Origin: Persicaria tinctoria
Lineage: Eukaryota > Streptophyta > Magnoliopsida > Caryophyllales > Polygonaceae
Direction: 5' to 3'
Assembly: GCA_037127255.1 (NCBI GenBank)
Contig: JBANSL010000001.1
Span: forward strand, 40,043,001 to 40,107,000
DNA: 64,000 nt
Shown: positions 10,219 through 19,702 of the stretch, one piece after another
Layout: each line of letters opens with the position of its first letter
Position numbering within the stretch: the first letter of the stretch is position 1
The notes under the pieces: model-generated
Told to the model about the DNA's origin: nothing
What the model saw: the letters and a program-made list of their open reading frames with translations, nothing else
Databases searched by the model: none
Made by a program: the position numbers and the translations under genes

Positions 10219-10777
10219 TTACTTGAAAACTAATTGAAACATAGCAGATCCTAGGCAAGAAGCGCGCCAGGATTGTTTAACCATATTACGGAAGTCCTTG
10301 CGCTGAAGCCAGGTGCTCTCAAATTTAAAGGGAGGTTCTTTAAATGTGGCGCTACATTCCAGTGTAATTGTTATAGTGCAATGGTCAGAGGATGAGAAAG
10401 CACCGTTTTTAGTGATGAGATTGGGTAGTTTATGAAGAATTTGGTAATGAACAACTACGCGATCCAATTTCTCGTGGATGTTATCTGTGGCCTCAGGAGA
10501 CTTTCTCCATGTGAAAGGGTTTCCGAAGGTTGGCAAATCCAACAGAGAACATGTATTCTTGAAGTGAAGGAGACGTGTGAACCTAGTCGGAAGAGTGTTA
10601 GCGCCGCCAAGTTTATCCTCTCTACACAAGATTTCGTTTAAATCCCCCATAACGATACAAGGTATGGGAGAATCGTTTACAACTGTTGTTAAATCGGTTT
10701 AGAACGGGTCCTTATCCCGAGGATCAGGAGGAGTGTATATGATGAAACCACATTTGAAAAGTGGACCTACCTCCACG
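10219..10777 (-). pseudogene. LINE endonuclease (EEP), C-terminal part
   Basis: Apurinic-like endonuclease domain that nicks the target in LINE retrotransposition. Upstream piece FIIYTPPDPRDKDPF followed by a stop (where Trp is usual), then GDLNEILCREDKLGG (family GDFNEIL), FTWRKSPEATDN, LDRVV and the catalytic SDHCTI segment, all on the minus strand. The EEP metal and catalytic blocks GDxN and SDH are present. The domain is separated from its N-terminal part by the insertion at about 10778-11530. Confidence 0.85.
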
Positions 10778-11530
10778 TCACCGTGGAGGGAGGAGAGCCA
10801 CGTGTACTAATTAAGTTGGTCAACGGTCTTACCTGACGTTTTCCCCCATTTCCTTACTCATATACTACTCCTAATCTAGGGGGAAGACCCTTGCCTGTGC
10901 CGTGGTGACCTAAGATTCTAGGATGGGTCTTACCCGGGCTCAACCTCCACGGTCGACGGATGGTGTGAACCTAGCGCCGCCGAGCCTCGTTCATGGCTCG
11001 TTCTACCTTTCGTGCGTCGATTTCATCAATGCCCTCCGGATAGGATGGTTCTCGCTCTAGAATAGAGAAGACGGATCGAGATGGGACGGTATTCGAACAG
11101 ACCCTATTTCTAATACATGTATCCTCGCCTTTCAGGTGATCATGGTGATTGCGTAGATATGTTGGTATTTACTCGCTTGTCTCCTTTCCCTTCTCTTTAC
11201 AGTTCAAGATCCTCCTTCTGGTTTTCCGAAAAAGCCTGTTTCTTAGAGTGTCTCTTCATTTATATAGTGCATACTTGCATCCCTCCCTGAGTGGAGCTTT
11301 TCCTTCTCACGACCATTTGTCACCTTTCGACTGCCACGTGTTCTATGGAAGAGGACGCGTGGGTGGGGGCATATTCGACATTTGTCCGGGTTGCATGCAG
11401 CTTATGTCCACGGATCGGTTAGAAGTTTTATCCGCGATGGTCCATTTTTCCCTCTTTTCATTCTTTTTTCTTTTTTCTTTTTTCCTGCTATTTTTGAGCA
11501 TCATCAGTATACGAACAAAAGAAGGATCAC
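10778..11530. other. unassigned insertion inside the LINE endonuclease
   Basis: About 0.75 kb with a higher GC content than its surroundings. It starts near an 8-bp-arm hairpin (CCTCCACG-TCAC-CGTGGAGG, about 10779-10798) and contains a second CCTCCACGG at about 10960. The LINE peptide is interrupted here (LPRIIGLPIMK on one side, FIIYTPPDP on the other). It contains C/T-rich tracts and no ORF that I recognise. I could not find a TSD or certain ends; it could be a solo LTR or a short non-autonomous element. Confidence 0.45.
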
Positions 11531-11544
11531 GAGATTGTCACTAA

Positions 11545-11815
11545 TATTTTCATAATAGGTAGTCCAATGATCCTAGGCAAATGAAACAAAAATGATAAGG
11601 TTTCATTTGAGAGTTGGTGGGTTTTCCATAAAACACCTAGACCACCCGAACGACCAATGCTAGGAGACCAGATAGCCATATCGAATCCAACATGTTTCCA
11701 TAATTTTTCGTCATGCAAAGATTCCGACTTAGTTTCGGTGAGGGCCATCAATTGTATGTGTTCATTTCTGCCCAAAGCATCAATTTCAGTCCTAAACGTT
11801 GTTTTTTCGAATGCC
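11545..11815 (-). pseudogene. LINE endonuclease (EEP), N-terminal part
   Basis: Minus-strand peptides FRTEIDALGRNEHIQLMALTETKSE and GFDMAIWSPSIGRSGGLGVLWK correspond to the first EEP blocks (LALTETK, GGLxVLWK). Glu in TETK is the metal-binding residue in this family. A one-base shift in the A-run near 11795 separates these from the start peptide WNCRGIRK. Confidence 0.82.
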
Positions 11816-11823
11816 TCTACAAT

Positions 11824-12347
11824 AAGGGGCGGAGCCAGGAAAATATCCAAGGGGGCTCAAAAACATTTTTGTTAGTTCATGAAAAGTTGCAATAGATGGC
11901 TTCTTAGATTGTGTAATAAACTTATCGATAATCCTAAAAATAAAATACCACCAAGAACAAATTGAATTCATACATCAAAGTTCATACCATATTAGAGCAA
12001 AAACTCAAATTCAAAAACCAAATATAAGTCTAAACCTTATTCATAAAACTACAATTCCAAACCAAATTCACAAATTGCAAAATCATAGGCTCACAATTTT
12101 TTTTAAAAAAAAAAAAAGAAGAGGCGAACATGAAGAAAAAGAGGGAAACAGGGTTAAAAAAATGCTGAATATTGAGGGCAGAAGTGAATCGAACCCTGGA
12201 CCTTTCCTCTCCCAGACACGCCTGCTACCGCTGTGTTGCATTGTACTTCTGGGTTATCATCAGCTCCCATACTATATATACAAAATTATTTTTTTCAAGG
12301 GGGGCTCGAGCCACCCCATGCCCCCCCCCCCCCTCCCTCTGCCCCTG
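11824..12347. mobile_element. hAT-type MITE (524 bp) in the LINE endonuclease start
   Basis: Flanked by the perfect 8-bp direct repeat tctacaat (11816-11823 and 12348-12355). The ends are inverted: aaggggcggagcc on the left, and caggggcagaggg read inwards from the right, close to the CAGGGGCGGAGCC ends of plant hAT elements, which make 8-bp TSDs. Removing the element and one repeat lets the LINE read M-K-I-S-Y-W-N-C-R-G-I-R-K, the usual start of the LINE endonuclease. No transposase is present. A run of 14 C residues lies near 12321-12334. Confidence 0.85.
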
Positions 12348-12355
12348 TCTACAAT

Positions 12356-12660
12356 TCCAATAACTTATTTTCATGAACAACCTAATAAGATATGAGGAGA
12401 AGATGTAAAAATCCTCATACCGAAAAGCTTTTCAGAATGGATTTGGAGGGGAAGGTAATCAAAACAAGATACACCATTAAACTGCTATGTGCTTTTTAGC
12501 ATTAACAAAGGTAGAATTAACATTCTAAAACTCTGGAAATAACAACAGCTTGCGAGCAAGCATGAAGAAGCAAGGATGATCATAAATGGTTTGAGAGCAA
12601 ACCCACTTAAAAAGGATATATTTAAGCCTTCCATTCTCCTTTGTTTTATAATATATGTTT
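12356..12660. other. LINE 5' leader or flank, no ORF recognised
   Basis: AT-rich sequence upstream of the LINE endonuclease start (Met at 12372-12374, minus). I see no ORF1 zinc knuckle or other coding signal before the 12666-21618 element begins. It may be the inter-ORF region or the end of a 5'-truncated copy. Confidence 0.4.
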
Positions 12661-12665
12661 GTTAG
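12661..12665. repeat. target-site duplication gttag, left copy
   Basis: gttag here and at 21619-21623, directly outside the two LTRs of the element between them. Confidence 0.92.
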
Positions 12666-14636
12666 TGTTATAGGAGGAAATCGAGTATGCAAAATAGAAT
12701 GTAAATAAAATAAGGCAAACCAGATTCCGTCCCTTGCAAATGATTACAAGACTCCCTCTCTATGCAGTAGTGGGAAGTCAGGATCGATCCACGAGGAAGC
12801 GTGTCAGCGGATCCTAGGCAGCGGATGAAATCTCACGGACAGAAGTCGACCACAGGTTGTCGATCTCAACTAGGGTTAGTCGATAGAAGATCGGACAAGT
12901 CGAACAGGGCAGCAGCAGCTCTCGATGGTTTTGGTCGAGATCGAGTAAGCCTTACTCGAGATCGAGTAGACTCGTCGATGTCGATGACGCTCTTGTCGAT
13001 CACCTGCACACAGAAGCTACAACGATTCTGGATCGAGGATCAGTAACTCGATATCGAGGAGTGCTAGTCGATATCGAGTAAGACAGAAAGTAAAACGAAG
13101 TAAAGTAAAGACAAATGCTTTCGGATTCGAAAATAAACTATATGTAAAAGACTTCCAAGATTGGGGTTTGCGACAACGATAACCAAACATGCATAAGGCA
13201 AAAATAAACAGATAATCATGCAACTTGCATCGAAGGACTAAGCTTTTGCCTTTTCCAACAATTAGACAACTCTTTCAAGAAACCTTAATTGTCTCTACTG
13301 ATTTTATGTTTACAATCCAAGTTGTTAGCATGGACCTCCATTAGATGGGTAATAAACACATAACAAGCAGTAGATGCTCAAAACATGATAAAAGTCGGAT
13401 CTTTACCTCAAACATGCAGGGTTATCGTCGGGCTCGCCCCAACCCTAGAAGTGGGTGGACTACTCGCGCTTCATTGCAACCTCAGACATTGATGTATGAA
13501 AAGAAACTTGCATTAAACTAAATTCAAATCCTTTACAATCCCGGCAATCCAACTCTCGTTGAACGCCAAAACCCTAAAACCTTCGAACTCCTAAAACTTC
13601 TCTGTGAACTACTTCTCTAGCTTCTGAATTGAATGATCCCTAAAATTAACCCCGTGGGCTTTATTTATAGCCTTCTACTCCTTGCAATTCAAGGATAGAA
13701 ATATCTATCTATATCTAAATCTATATCTAAAGCTTTAAAGATAAATGAATGGAATAACATAATTAAATCTAAAAAGGAAATTATCTCTAAAAATCTAAAA
13801 TATCTTCTTGTGGATAAATCTTTTCTTCCATGATGGATCTTGATAGAATCGGATAGAACTCGGCAATCTTCGGCCCCAAGGAATCCCAATCCGAGTAGGA
13901 CAGCTCAAACCGCGTAACGCGCTCCCGGACAGCTTTCCTCGATCTCGACTAAATCTACTCGATCTCGAGTAACATGGACGTCCACTTCAGCTTGGCTCGA
14001 CGTCTCGGGTAGCAGGTCCTCGACATGGCTCGGAAGTGTGGCGTTGGGTCTTCGATATCGTGTAAATAACTCGATATCGAGTAGACTGGGTTCGTCGACT
14101 AGGTTGGCTTGGGTTGGTCGGGCATCTCTCCTCGGCATGCTCGGACATCTGACTTCGGGTTTGTCTATATCGAGGAGTTTCCTCGATGTCAGGTAGTGGT
14201 GTCCGCCTGTCTGGTCAGGTCGATCAGTGCTCCTTGGCTCCCCGTTCAGGTTCTTCTCCTCGACTTCAGGCCGGTTCTCAACTCTTATCGATCTCGAGTA
14301 ATGTACTAGATCTCGAGTAATTCTCTGGAGTCGGGTTGGCTCGTCTTCAGCTTCTCGACATGGTGCTCCTCGATCATGCTATGCCCGGACATCCTTAGTC
14401 GATATCGACAAAGACAGTCGATATCGAGCAGCTTTCAGCTTCTGTCTTTGCTTCTTGGTTTTCTCCCGAAATGGCTCCATATTCTGCAATATTAAATAGA
14501 AACTTATGTAGATCTCCATTTCTGGCAAATAAGCGTATACTACATAAATTTGACATATTCCCAACCCGAAATATGCAAAGTGTATAGAATATGGAACTAA
14601 AATGTGCATAAAAACATGGCTACTTTAGAGACATCA
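12666..14636 (-). repeat. 3' LTR of the gag-protease element (1,971 bp)
   Basis: Matches 19703-21618 almost throughout. The clearest differences are three places where this copy has two palindromes and the other has one (about 13936-13971, 14048-14081, 14160-14195), each about 19-20 bp. The TATA block is at 13659-13670 (minus strand CTATAAATAAAG). Palindrome clusters lie at 12840-13080 and 13930-14430. Confidence 0.93.
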
Positions 14637-14654
14637 AATCACCCCATACTTAGA
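14637..14654 (-). other. polypurine tract next to the 3' LTR
   Basis: Minus strand CTAAGTATGGGGTGATT runs directly into the LTR start TGATGTC. It is preceded by GCTTGAGGACAAGCAA. Same layout as the PPT of the 32.6-38.8 kb element. Confidence 0.8.
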
Positions 14655-16042
14655 GTTGCTTGTCCTCAAGCAATAACCAAACATTAACCAAGACCTACAG
14701 CACATCCTTCAAGTCTTCGCCTTTGTCAAAAGCAACATCTCAAGTAGTAGCAATGTAAGACAAGTGAATTTAACGTCATTGCACGTATATGAGCGATCCA
14801 TAGGCATAGGCAATATAAATCCAACCTCACAAGGATAATGTGTTTACACTCAACTCTCAATGTGTTTAGGCTATGAAGATCAACTCTCAACTCAATTCCA
14901 TATACAATCTTATAAACATTGCAATTTAAATATAAATCCACTTCGCAACCAATTATGTAAATGCAACAAGAATTATCAGGAGGACTTCGCTCAATAGAAG
15001 TCTTCAAAGAAGATTCCATTCGGCGGGGTTGTAATGTGGCTTGGTAAGAAATAAAAGGGTATGGAATTATTTGGCCATGTGGTGCTTAATAAAATTTGGG
15101 AATCAAGACTCCTAAACCTCCAACACAACCAAACCATAACTCTCAATCATATGCATAACCCAAACTCTCCAATTTATCTCAACGAAGTGCGTAACCTTTC
15201 AAACTTAACTAACCTCTCCAAAGTATGCATCTTGCGAAAATGAAAGAAATAAGGTAAATTTGGCTCATGCACTTTATTCACTAACATTTATACAAACTTT
15301 TCCTTCTCTTTTCTTTTTTTTCGATTTTTTTTTGAAACGAAAATAACTAGTGCATTTATATGGTGAGCCAAAAATCCTTTTACATAATATGCATAGCAAG
15401 ATAAAAATATAAAACCAACCCATATCTCAATAAGTTCAAAAATCCTCCTCACTTGAAATGAAACACAAGCTTATTCCTTCCACAAATCATCATTCCAACC
15501 AACTCTAAGTCTTAATTCCCAAATGGGGGTCAGGCTCAATTTGGCTAAGGATAATTTTGTGGGGTTTATAATAAAAGTCTCAGGCTAATGTTCTGGCTTC
15601 AAGCAGGGATAATGTAGGGTAGGTAAAGAGAGGATAAAATTGGCTTAAAACATGCCTCCATCATTTAATTCTCATTCACATAAACATATAAATGCATTGG
15701 CCTTGAATAACTATCACAACATTTAGAGATGCATAGGAAGAGTAAATACACTCAAGAAAGCAGAGGGATTTTTTAATGTTCTCCCTATAAGGCCAAAATT
15801 CTCACTGGGATAATTTTTGTTGGATTTCAACCTTTAGCTTAGGATCATATGTGCTCAATTTTATCACAAGTTCACAATCCACATAAAAACAATTTCGAGG
15901 ACTTAGGTTAAACCTTCCAAACATGCCATAATTTTTACATGATCAAGTCAGTCATTATTTATCATCATAGGACATCTAAGTTAGGGTATAAAAACTAAGA
16001 CAATGCAAAAAAATTAAACATGCATTTTTTTTCTTTTTCGAT

Positions 16043-16073
<31 letters not shown>

Positions 16074-16214
16074 ATGTAACTAACAAAATAAGACTATAGT
16101 ATGACAAAAGACTAAAATGCATAAAACTTAAACATGAATTCATAACATAAGACTAAAATTTCACCATGTAAAACCAAAAGCAAGGCTAAGACATATAATA
16201 ATGATAATGAGCCC
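14655..16214 (-). other. conserved non-coding interval between two polypurine tracts
   Basis: About 1.56 kb without a convincing ORF. Read on the minus strand, parts match the corresponding interval 36221-37556 of another element: a block around 15785-15835 (GAAATC-A-CAAAAAT-TTACCC followed by GTGAG and CCTTATAGGGA) and a block around 15510-15535 (AGCCTGACCC...GGGAATTA). These occur in the same order. In autonomous relatives this position can hold an env-like gene or long 3' untranslated region; I see no protein here. Confidence 0.65.
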
Positions 16215-16232
16215 TTCCCCCACCCCATACTT
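16215..16232 (-). other. internal polypurine-tract-like motif
   Basis: Minus strand AAGTATGGGGTGGGGGAA, nearly identical to the PPT at 14637-14654 and to the internal copy at 36205-36220 in a different element. Confidence 0.7.
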
Positions 16233-16339
16233 AAAATATACAGTGTCCCCACTGTATAAAATAAAATAAAAACAAGAGTAAAGGAAGGAACTCACCGAAT
16301 AACGCATCGAGGAGGGAAGATCAAGACATGTCGAGTAAA

Positions 16340-16520
16340 TTCTTTGTCGATATCGAGTACTGTACTCAATATCGAGTAACTGTCTTCTGCGTCCAGTGGA
16401 ATCTGAAGTCGAGGAGTGTTGTCTGGCTTAGTCGATATCGAGTTAACCTACTCGATATAGAGGATCTTCTGGGCTGCTCCTCTGGTCGATTTCGACTTGG
16501 CCTTCGTCGATTCCGACTGT
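16340..16520 (-). repeat. palindrome cluster downstream of the protease
   Basis: GTCGATATCGAGTA, CTCAATATCGAG, GTCGATATCGAG, CTCGATATAGAG, GTCGATTTCGAC and GTCGATTCCGAC in succession, in pairs about 7-10 bp apart. Confidence 0.8.
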
Positions 16521-16930
16521 CTTTCAGGGACTTCTTATTCCACCTTTCGCGATCCTTTCTTGCCGACCTAAAAGTGTTAGATTGCACACAAAAACAAGAC
16601 TTTCCACATGAAGTATTCTAAACCAAAAACAAAAACCAAAATCAAAACCACAAACCAAAATCAAAAGTTCCAAAGTCCCAAAATTCATAAAGTTTTATAT
16701 ACATGCTCTAGATTTTAGAGTCGCTAGGCCGACTTCTCCGTTTGTGCTCAAGGACCATTAATGTGGGGCCTGCTTGTGCTTTGCCCTTCTCCTGGACCAT
16801 CTAGGTCCTGATTGTAGTATGCAAGCTCAGCTGACAGGTGGTTGCTTGCATGATCCTCCTTTTTTTTCTTTTTTTTCTTCCCAGCTCGCAGTTTCCGCAA
16901 ATTCTCTCGCCATGGGGCCTTACCTCCCCT

Positions 16931-17720
16931 TCAATTATTTATAAATTTCTTAATGGACTGAGGATGAGTAGGATTCATACCTGAACTTACCTTTTCAGAC
17001 CCAAAACAGAAATCTTCGGGCTTGGGGTTAGTCGATATCGGGTAGGACTGGTCGATATCGAGTACAGGGACCCCATACTTAGGCTCTTGGCAAGTCTGGT
17101 GTTCAGCAGAGGAAGAAGTCGATGTCGATGAACTTTTGTCGAGATCGAGTAACACCTTAGTCGAGATCGAGGAGCCTTTGTCGATCTCGAGTTGTCTCCT
17201 GGTGTCTTCCTCCGTTGTTTGCTTAGTCCCGTGGTTGCTGATGCTCTTCACCTCCAGCCATGAAATTTCCTCTTTTGCAGGGCCAAAAGAGAAATCTAAG
17301 ACCTCATCGCCTATGGAGAAGGTGAGCGATCGATTTTTGACACTTATCTTGGCATCTGCATTAGCTAAGAATGGTCCACCAAGAATAATAGGGCTAGTAG
17401 GATTTTCAGCACAGTCTATAATAAGGAAATCTACTGGAACAAAGAATTTACCAACCTAGACGGGGACATTCTCAACTATACCTGTAGGGATGACCACTGT
17501 ATTGTTTGCCATCTATAGCTTGGCATCCATAGGCTCTATGCATCCTATTTTTACCTTCCGCCAGATTGATAAGGGCATGATGCTCACACTTGCTCCTAAA
17601 TCACATAGGGACTCATATTTATATTGTCCAAAACCCACAGTAACAGAAAACTTACCAGGGTCAGGTCTCTTTTTCAGGGAAGTGGAGTACTTTGCATTCG
17701 CCGGCGATCTCTGAGATGGA
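16931..17720 (-). pseudogene. retropepsin-like protease with palindrome-encoded tail
   Basis: Minus strand: ANAKYSTSLKKRPDPGKFS, then the active site CDLGASVSIMPLSIW (Asp codon at 17600-17602), then VVIPTGIVENV, FFVPVDFLIIDC, PIILGGPFLANADAKI and FSIGDEVLDFSFGP, the normal order of a plant gypsy-type protease. In-frame TAG codons occur near 17515 and 17458, and a frameshift near 17700 separates it from gag. The last 90 residues (17200-16931) are not protease: repeated L-E/D-I/L-D-K-S peptides and Ser/Thr runs encoded by TCGATATCGA-type repeats, ending in a stop at 16931. No RT follows. Confidence 0.82.
17027..17196 (-). repeat. palindrome cluster in the protease C-terminal tail
   Basis: GTCGATATCGGGTA, GTCGATATCGAGTA, GTCGATGTCGATG, GTCGAGATCGAGTA, GTCGAGATCGAGGA and GTCGATCTCGAGT, in frame with the protein as LDID and LEID-like peptides. 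Confidence 0.8.
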
Positions 17721-17929
17721 TCGCTTCTTGCTCAGGATTTCCTTTAGAAATTTGACATGTCTAGGCATCTCTTGTAGGACCTCTGTAAAAGAAATAGAGA
17801 CATTCAATTCTTGCAGCATATTAACAAAACGGTTAAACCTACCTGCAGTGGGATCTTTCAGTGCTTTGGAAGGGAAAGGCAGTGGCTTTTTCTACTAAAC
17901 AGCCAGATCAGACATCGGAGGTATTGCAG

Positions 17930-18110
17930 AGTCGTCGACATCGGCCAGATCTTTGTCGATATCGACTTGAGCTTCCTCGATATCGAGTAGGCTTGTCGAT
18001 CTCGAGCTGGCTGGCTGGGCAGTGGAGTCCGAACTCAACTTCTGGTCTGTGTCGAGCAGGTTCTTGTCGATATCAACTACGGGCTTTTCGATATTGAGTT
18101 GTTGTTGCTC
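17930..18110 (-). repeat. palindrome cluster in the gag-protease linker
   Basis: Repeats such as GTCGATATCGACTTG, CTCGATATCGAGTA and GTCGATCTCGAG. In the gag-protease frame they encode VDIDK and LLDIEE peptides. The position matches the GC-rich cluster at the gag-protease junction of the Athila-like element. Confidence 0.8.
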
Positions 18111-18350
18111 GTTATTGACATGCTGCTCTGCTATGTCCTAGTGCTTCCCGACCGCTGCCTCGTGTAATTGGTGCCCGCTTCTGAGTTTGATAGTTGCGAC
18201 GTGTCCGGTCTTCCCCTTAGGATTTGGTTCTGTTTGCCCAGGGAGTTGTCCGGATGGTCGTGGAATCTGCACCGCGATTTGACCCATCTGGGTCTCTATG
18301 CCTCTTTTCCAAATGTCTAGCTCTCCAAATTTTGTACTAATGCTCTGGAA

Positions 18351-19619
18351 CTAGTTGTTGATGGTGCCTTGATTCCGGCGCATCTCTTCAAGGACGAGCT
18401 GTAAGTCATCCTTCTTTTGATCCCTTTTTGGATGTCCTGGAGCTCTGTATGGTGGGGGGTTCCTAGGAGGACCTTGGTTCCACTGTGGTTGATAGAACCT
18501 TTGATCTCCCATGTAGCGATTGGGACTTCCTGCGTAAGCTACCTCTTCATGTGTCTCTGCCATCCAGACTTGCTCAGTGTGTGGGCACTCAGTAGTGGTG
18601 TGCCGCTGTGATACGCATTCGATGCAAGGCTGGTTGACAGAGAGATACTTGACTTGCTTGAGGAGCTTGCGATTCTGGTCTCTGTAGAATTTTTCCCTGA
18701 CATATGGGTCAATCTCCTTGGCAGTCTCATAGAGGGGCATAGATGGTGCTGGCCTAGCATATGAGTTTTCCTCATAGTTTGCAGTAGACCCATATTTGTT
18801 GTCATAATTGGTGAGCTTGTCAAGTACACCATATGTGTCAATTGGTGGCATCGTTAGGTACTCATATCGAGTGTACTGGTTGATCATGTCCTTGGTCACT
18901 TGGTCAAGAGAATTGAAGAAGATCTCTTGAATGACGTAGGGTGGTTGTCCATGAGTAGGGCTAGATCACAGTAGTTCCTTGTATCTTTCCCATGCCTTTG
19001 CTAGTGGCTCCCCAGGCTTTTGTTTGAAAGCTGTGATCTTCTGGCGGAGGAGTGCTGTCTTGGCAAGAGGGAAGAATTTATTCAGAAACTCTTGCTCTAC
19101 TTGGGCCCATGTTGTGAGGGATCTTGGTTTCAGCCCTTCAAGCCACTTAAGTGCAGGTCCAGCGAGAGACCAGCGAAAAGCCTTCATCTTGACATATTCC
19201 AGAGTTGTACCTTTAGCAAGAGTACGGCACATGTCAGAAAAATTGGTAATATGTTCAAGAGGACACTCATTAAATTTGCCATAAAAAGCATTATTTTTAA
19301 GCTCTCTAAGAAATTGAGTGCGAATTTCAAAAGAGTTTTCAGGGATTAGAATCGCCGATTCAGGCACGACGAGAGTTGGGTGCATATAATCCTTTACAGT
19401 AGTTGGGTATTGGGCAAGCTCAGCTTCTGCTTGTTCCCTTGCTGCTTTCTCAGCGGCGATAGCAGCATCTTTAGTGGCCAGTTCCCTTGTAAGCCTCTGT
19501 ATAAGTTGTTCTTGTGTTTCAGCGGTCTCCATGGCTCTTTTTAGCTTAGCTTGGATGTGTAAGAGGCGTTCTGGATCGTCTAAGCCGTCAAACTCAGGTG
19601 GTTGACCAGAACGGCGCAT
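18351..19619 (-). pseudogene. gag polyprotein of the non-autonomous element
   Basis: Starts MRRSGQPPEFDGLDDPERLL, followed by a heptad-rich Ala/Glu coiled-coil segment (residues about 25-75), then the gag domain: FLRELKNNAFYGKFNECPLEH, FRWSLAGPALKWLEGLKP, WAQVEQEFLNKFFP, WERYKELL. A TGA at 18966-18968 interrupts the frame, which resumes in phase as SPTHGQPPYVIQEIFFNSL and continues to a zinc-knuckle-like CIECVSQRHTTTECPH (about residues 380-395) and a Pro/Arg-rich tail. A TAG at 18351-18353 ends the second segment, and a gag-like tail continues in phase below it. Decayed, but clearly a gag. Confidence 0.87.
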
Positions 19620-19681
19620 ACACCTGTAAAGTAACTCAAAGTAGATGTGAGATTTAACTACCTAAGGCGCGAATGATAGCT

Positions 19682-19699
19682 TACCCGGCAACGGCGCCA
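19682..19699 (-). other. primer-binding site
   Basis: Minus strand TGGCGCCGTTGCCGGGTA, three bases after the 5' LTR end (...ATAACA at 19703). Same core as the PBS at 5154-5170 and 33815-33832. Confidence 0.85.
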
Positions 19700-19702
19700 A
19701 TT

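Larger units (their letters stand above)
6587..12400 (-). mobile_element. L1-type LINE, decayed and split by three insertions
   Basis: Minus-strand pieces in order 5' to 3': endonuclease start (12374-12348), endonuclease (11815-11545), endonuclease C-terminal part (10777-10219), linker (10218-9801), RT first half (9800-9390), RT second half (7482-6587). Removing the MITE and the solo LTR with one copy of each TSD reconnects conserved peptides exactly, so these are later insertions in one LINE. Several stops and at least one single-base shift show it is dead. The RNase H and 3' end are missing; the recognisable part stops near 6587, about 220 bp from the Athila LTR. ORF1 was not recognised. 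Confidence 0.88.

Noticed and set aside
10778..11530. Assignment of the LINE insertion as a solo LTR starting TGATGATG on the minus strand near 11507
   Set aside because: No matching 5-bp duplication and no PBS-like or TATA evidence; left unassigned.
12801..13046. ORFs inside the two LTRs (also 19799-20068, 13017-13223 and 20054-20260)
   Set aside because: Duplicated only because the LTRs are duplicated; they read through the TCGA palindromes and have no domain.
13040..18110. Regularly spaced palindromes considered as a CRISPR array
   Set aside because: Spacers are 7-10 bp and irregular, units vary, and they lie inside a plant retrotransposon; nothing supports a prokaryotic array.
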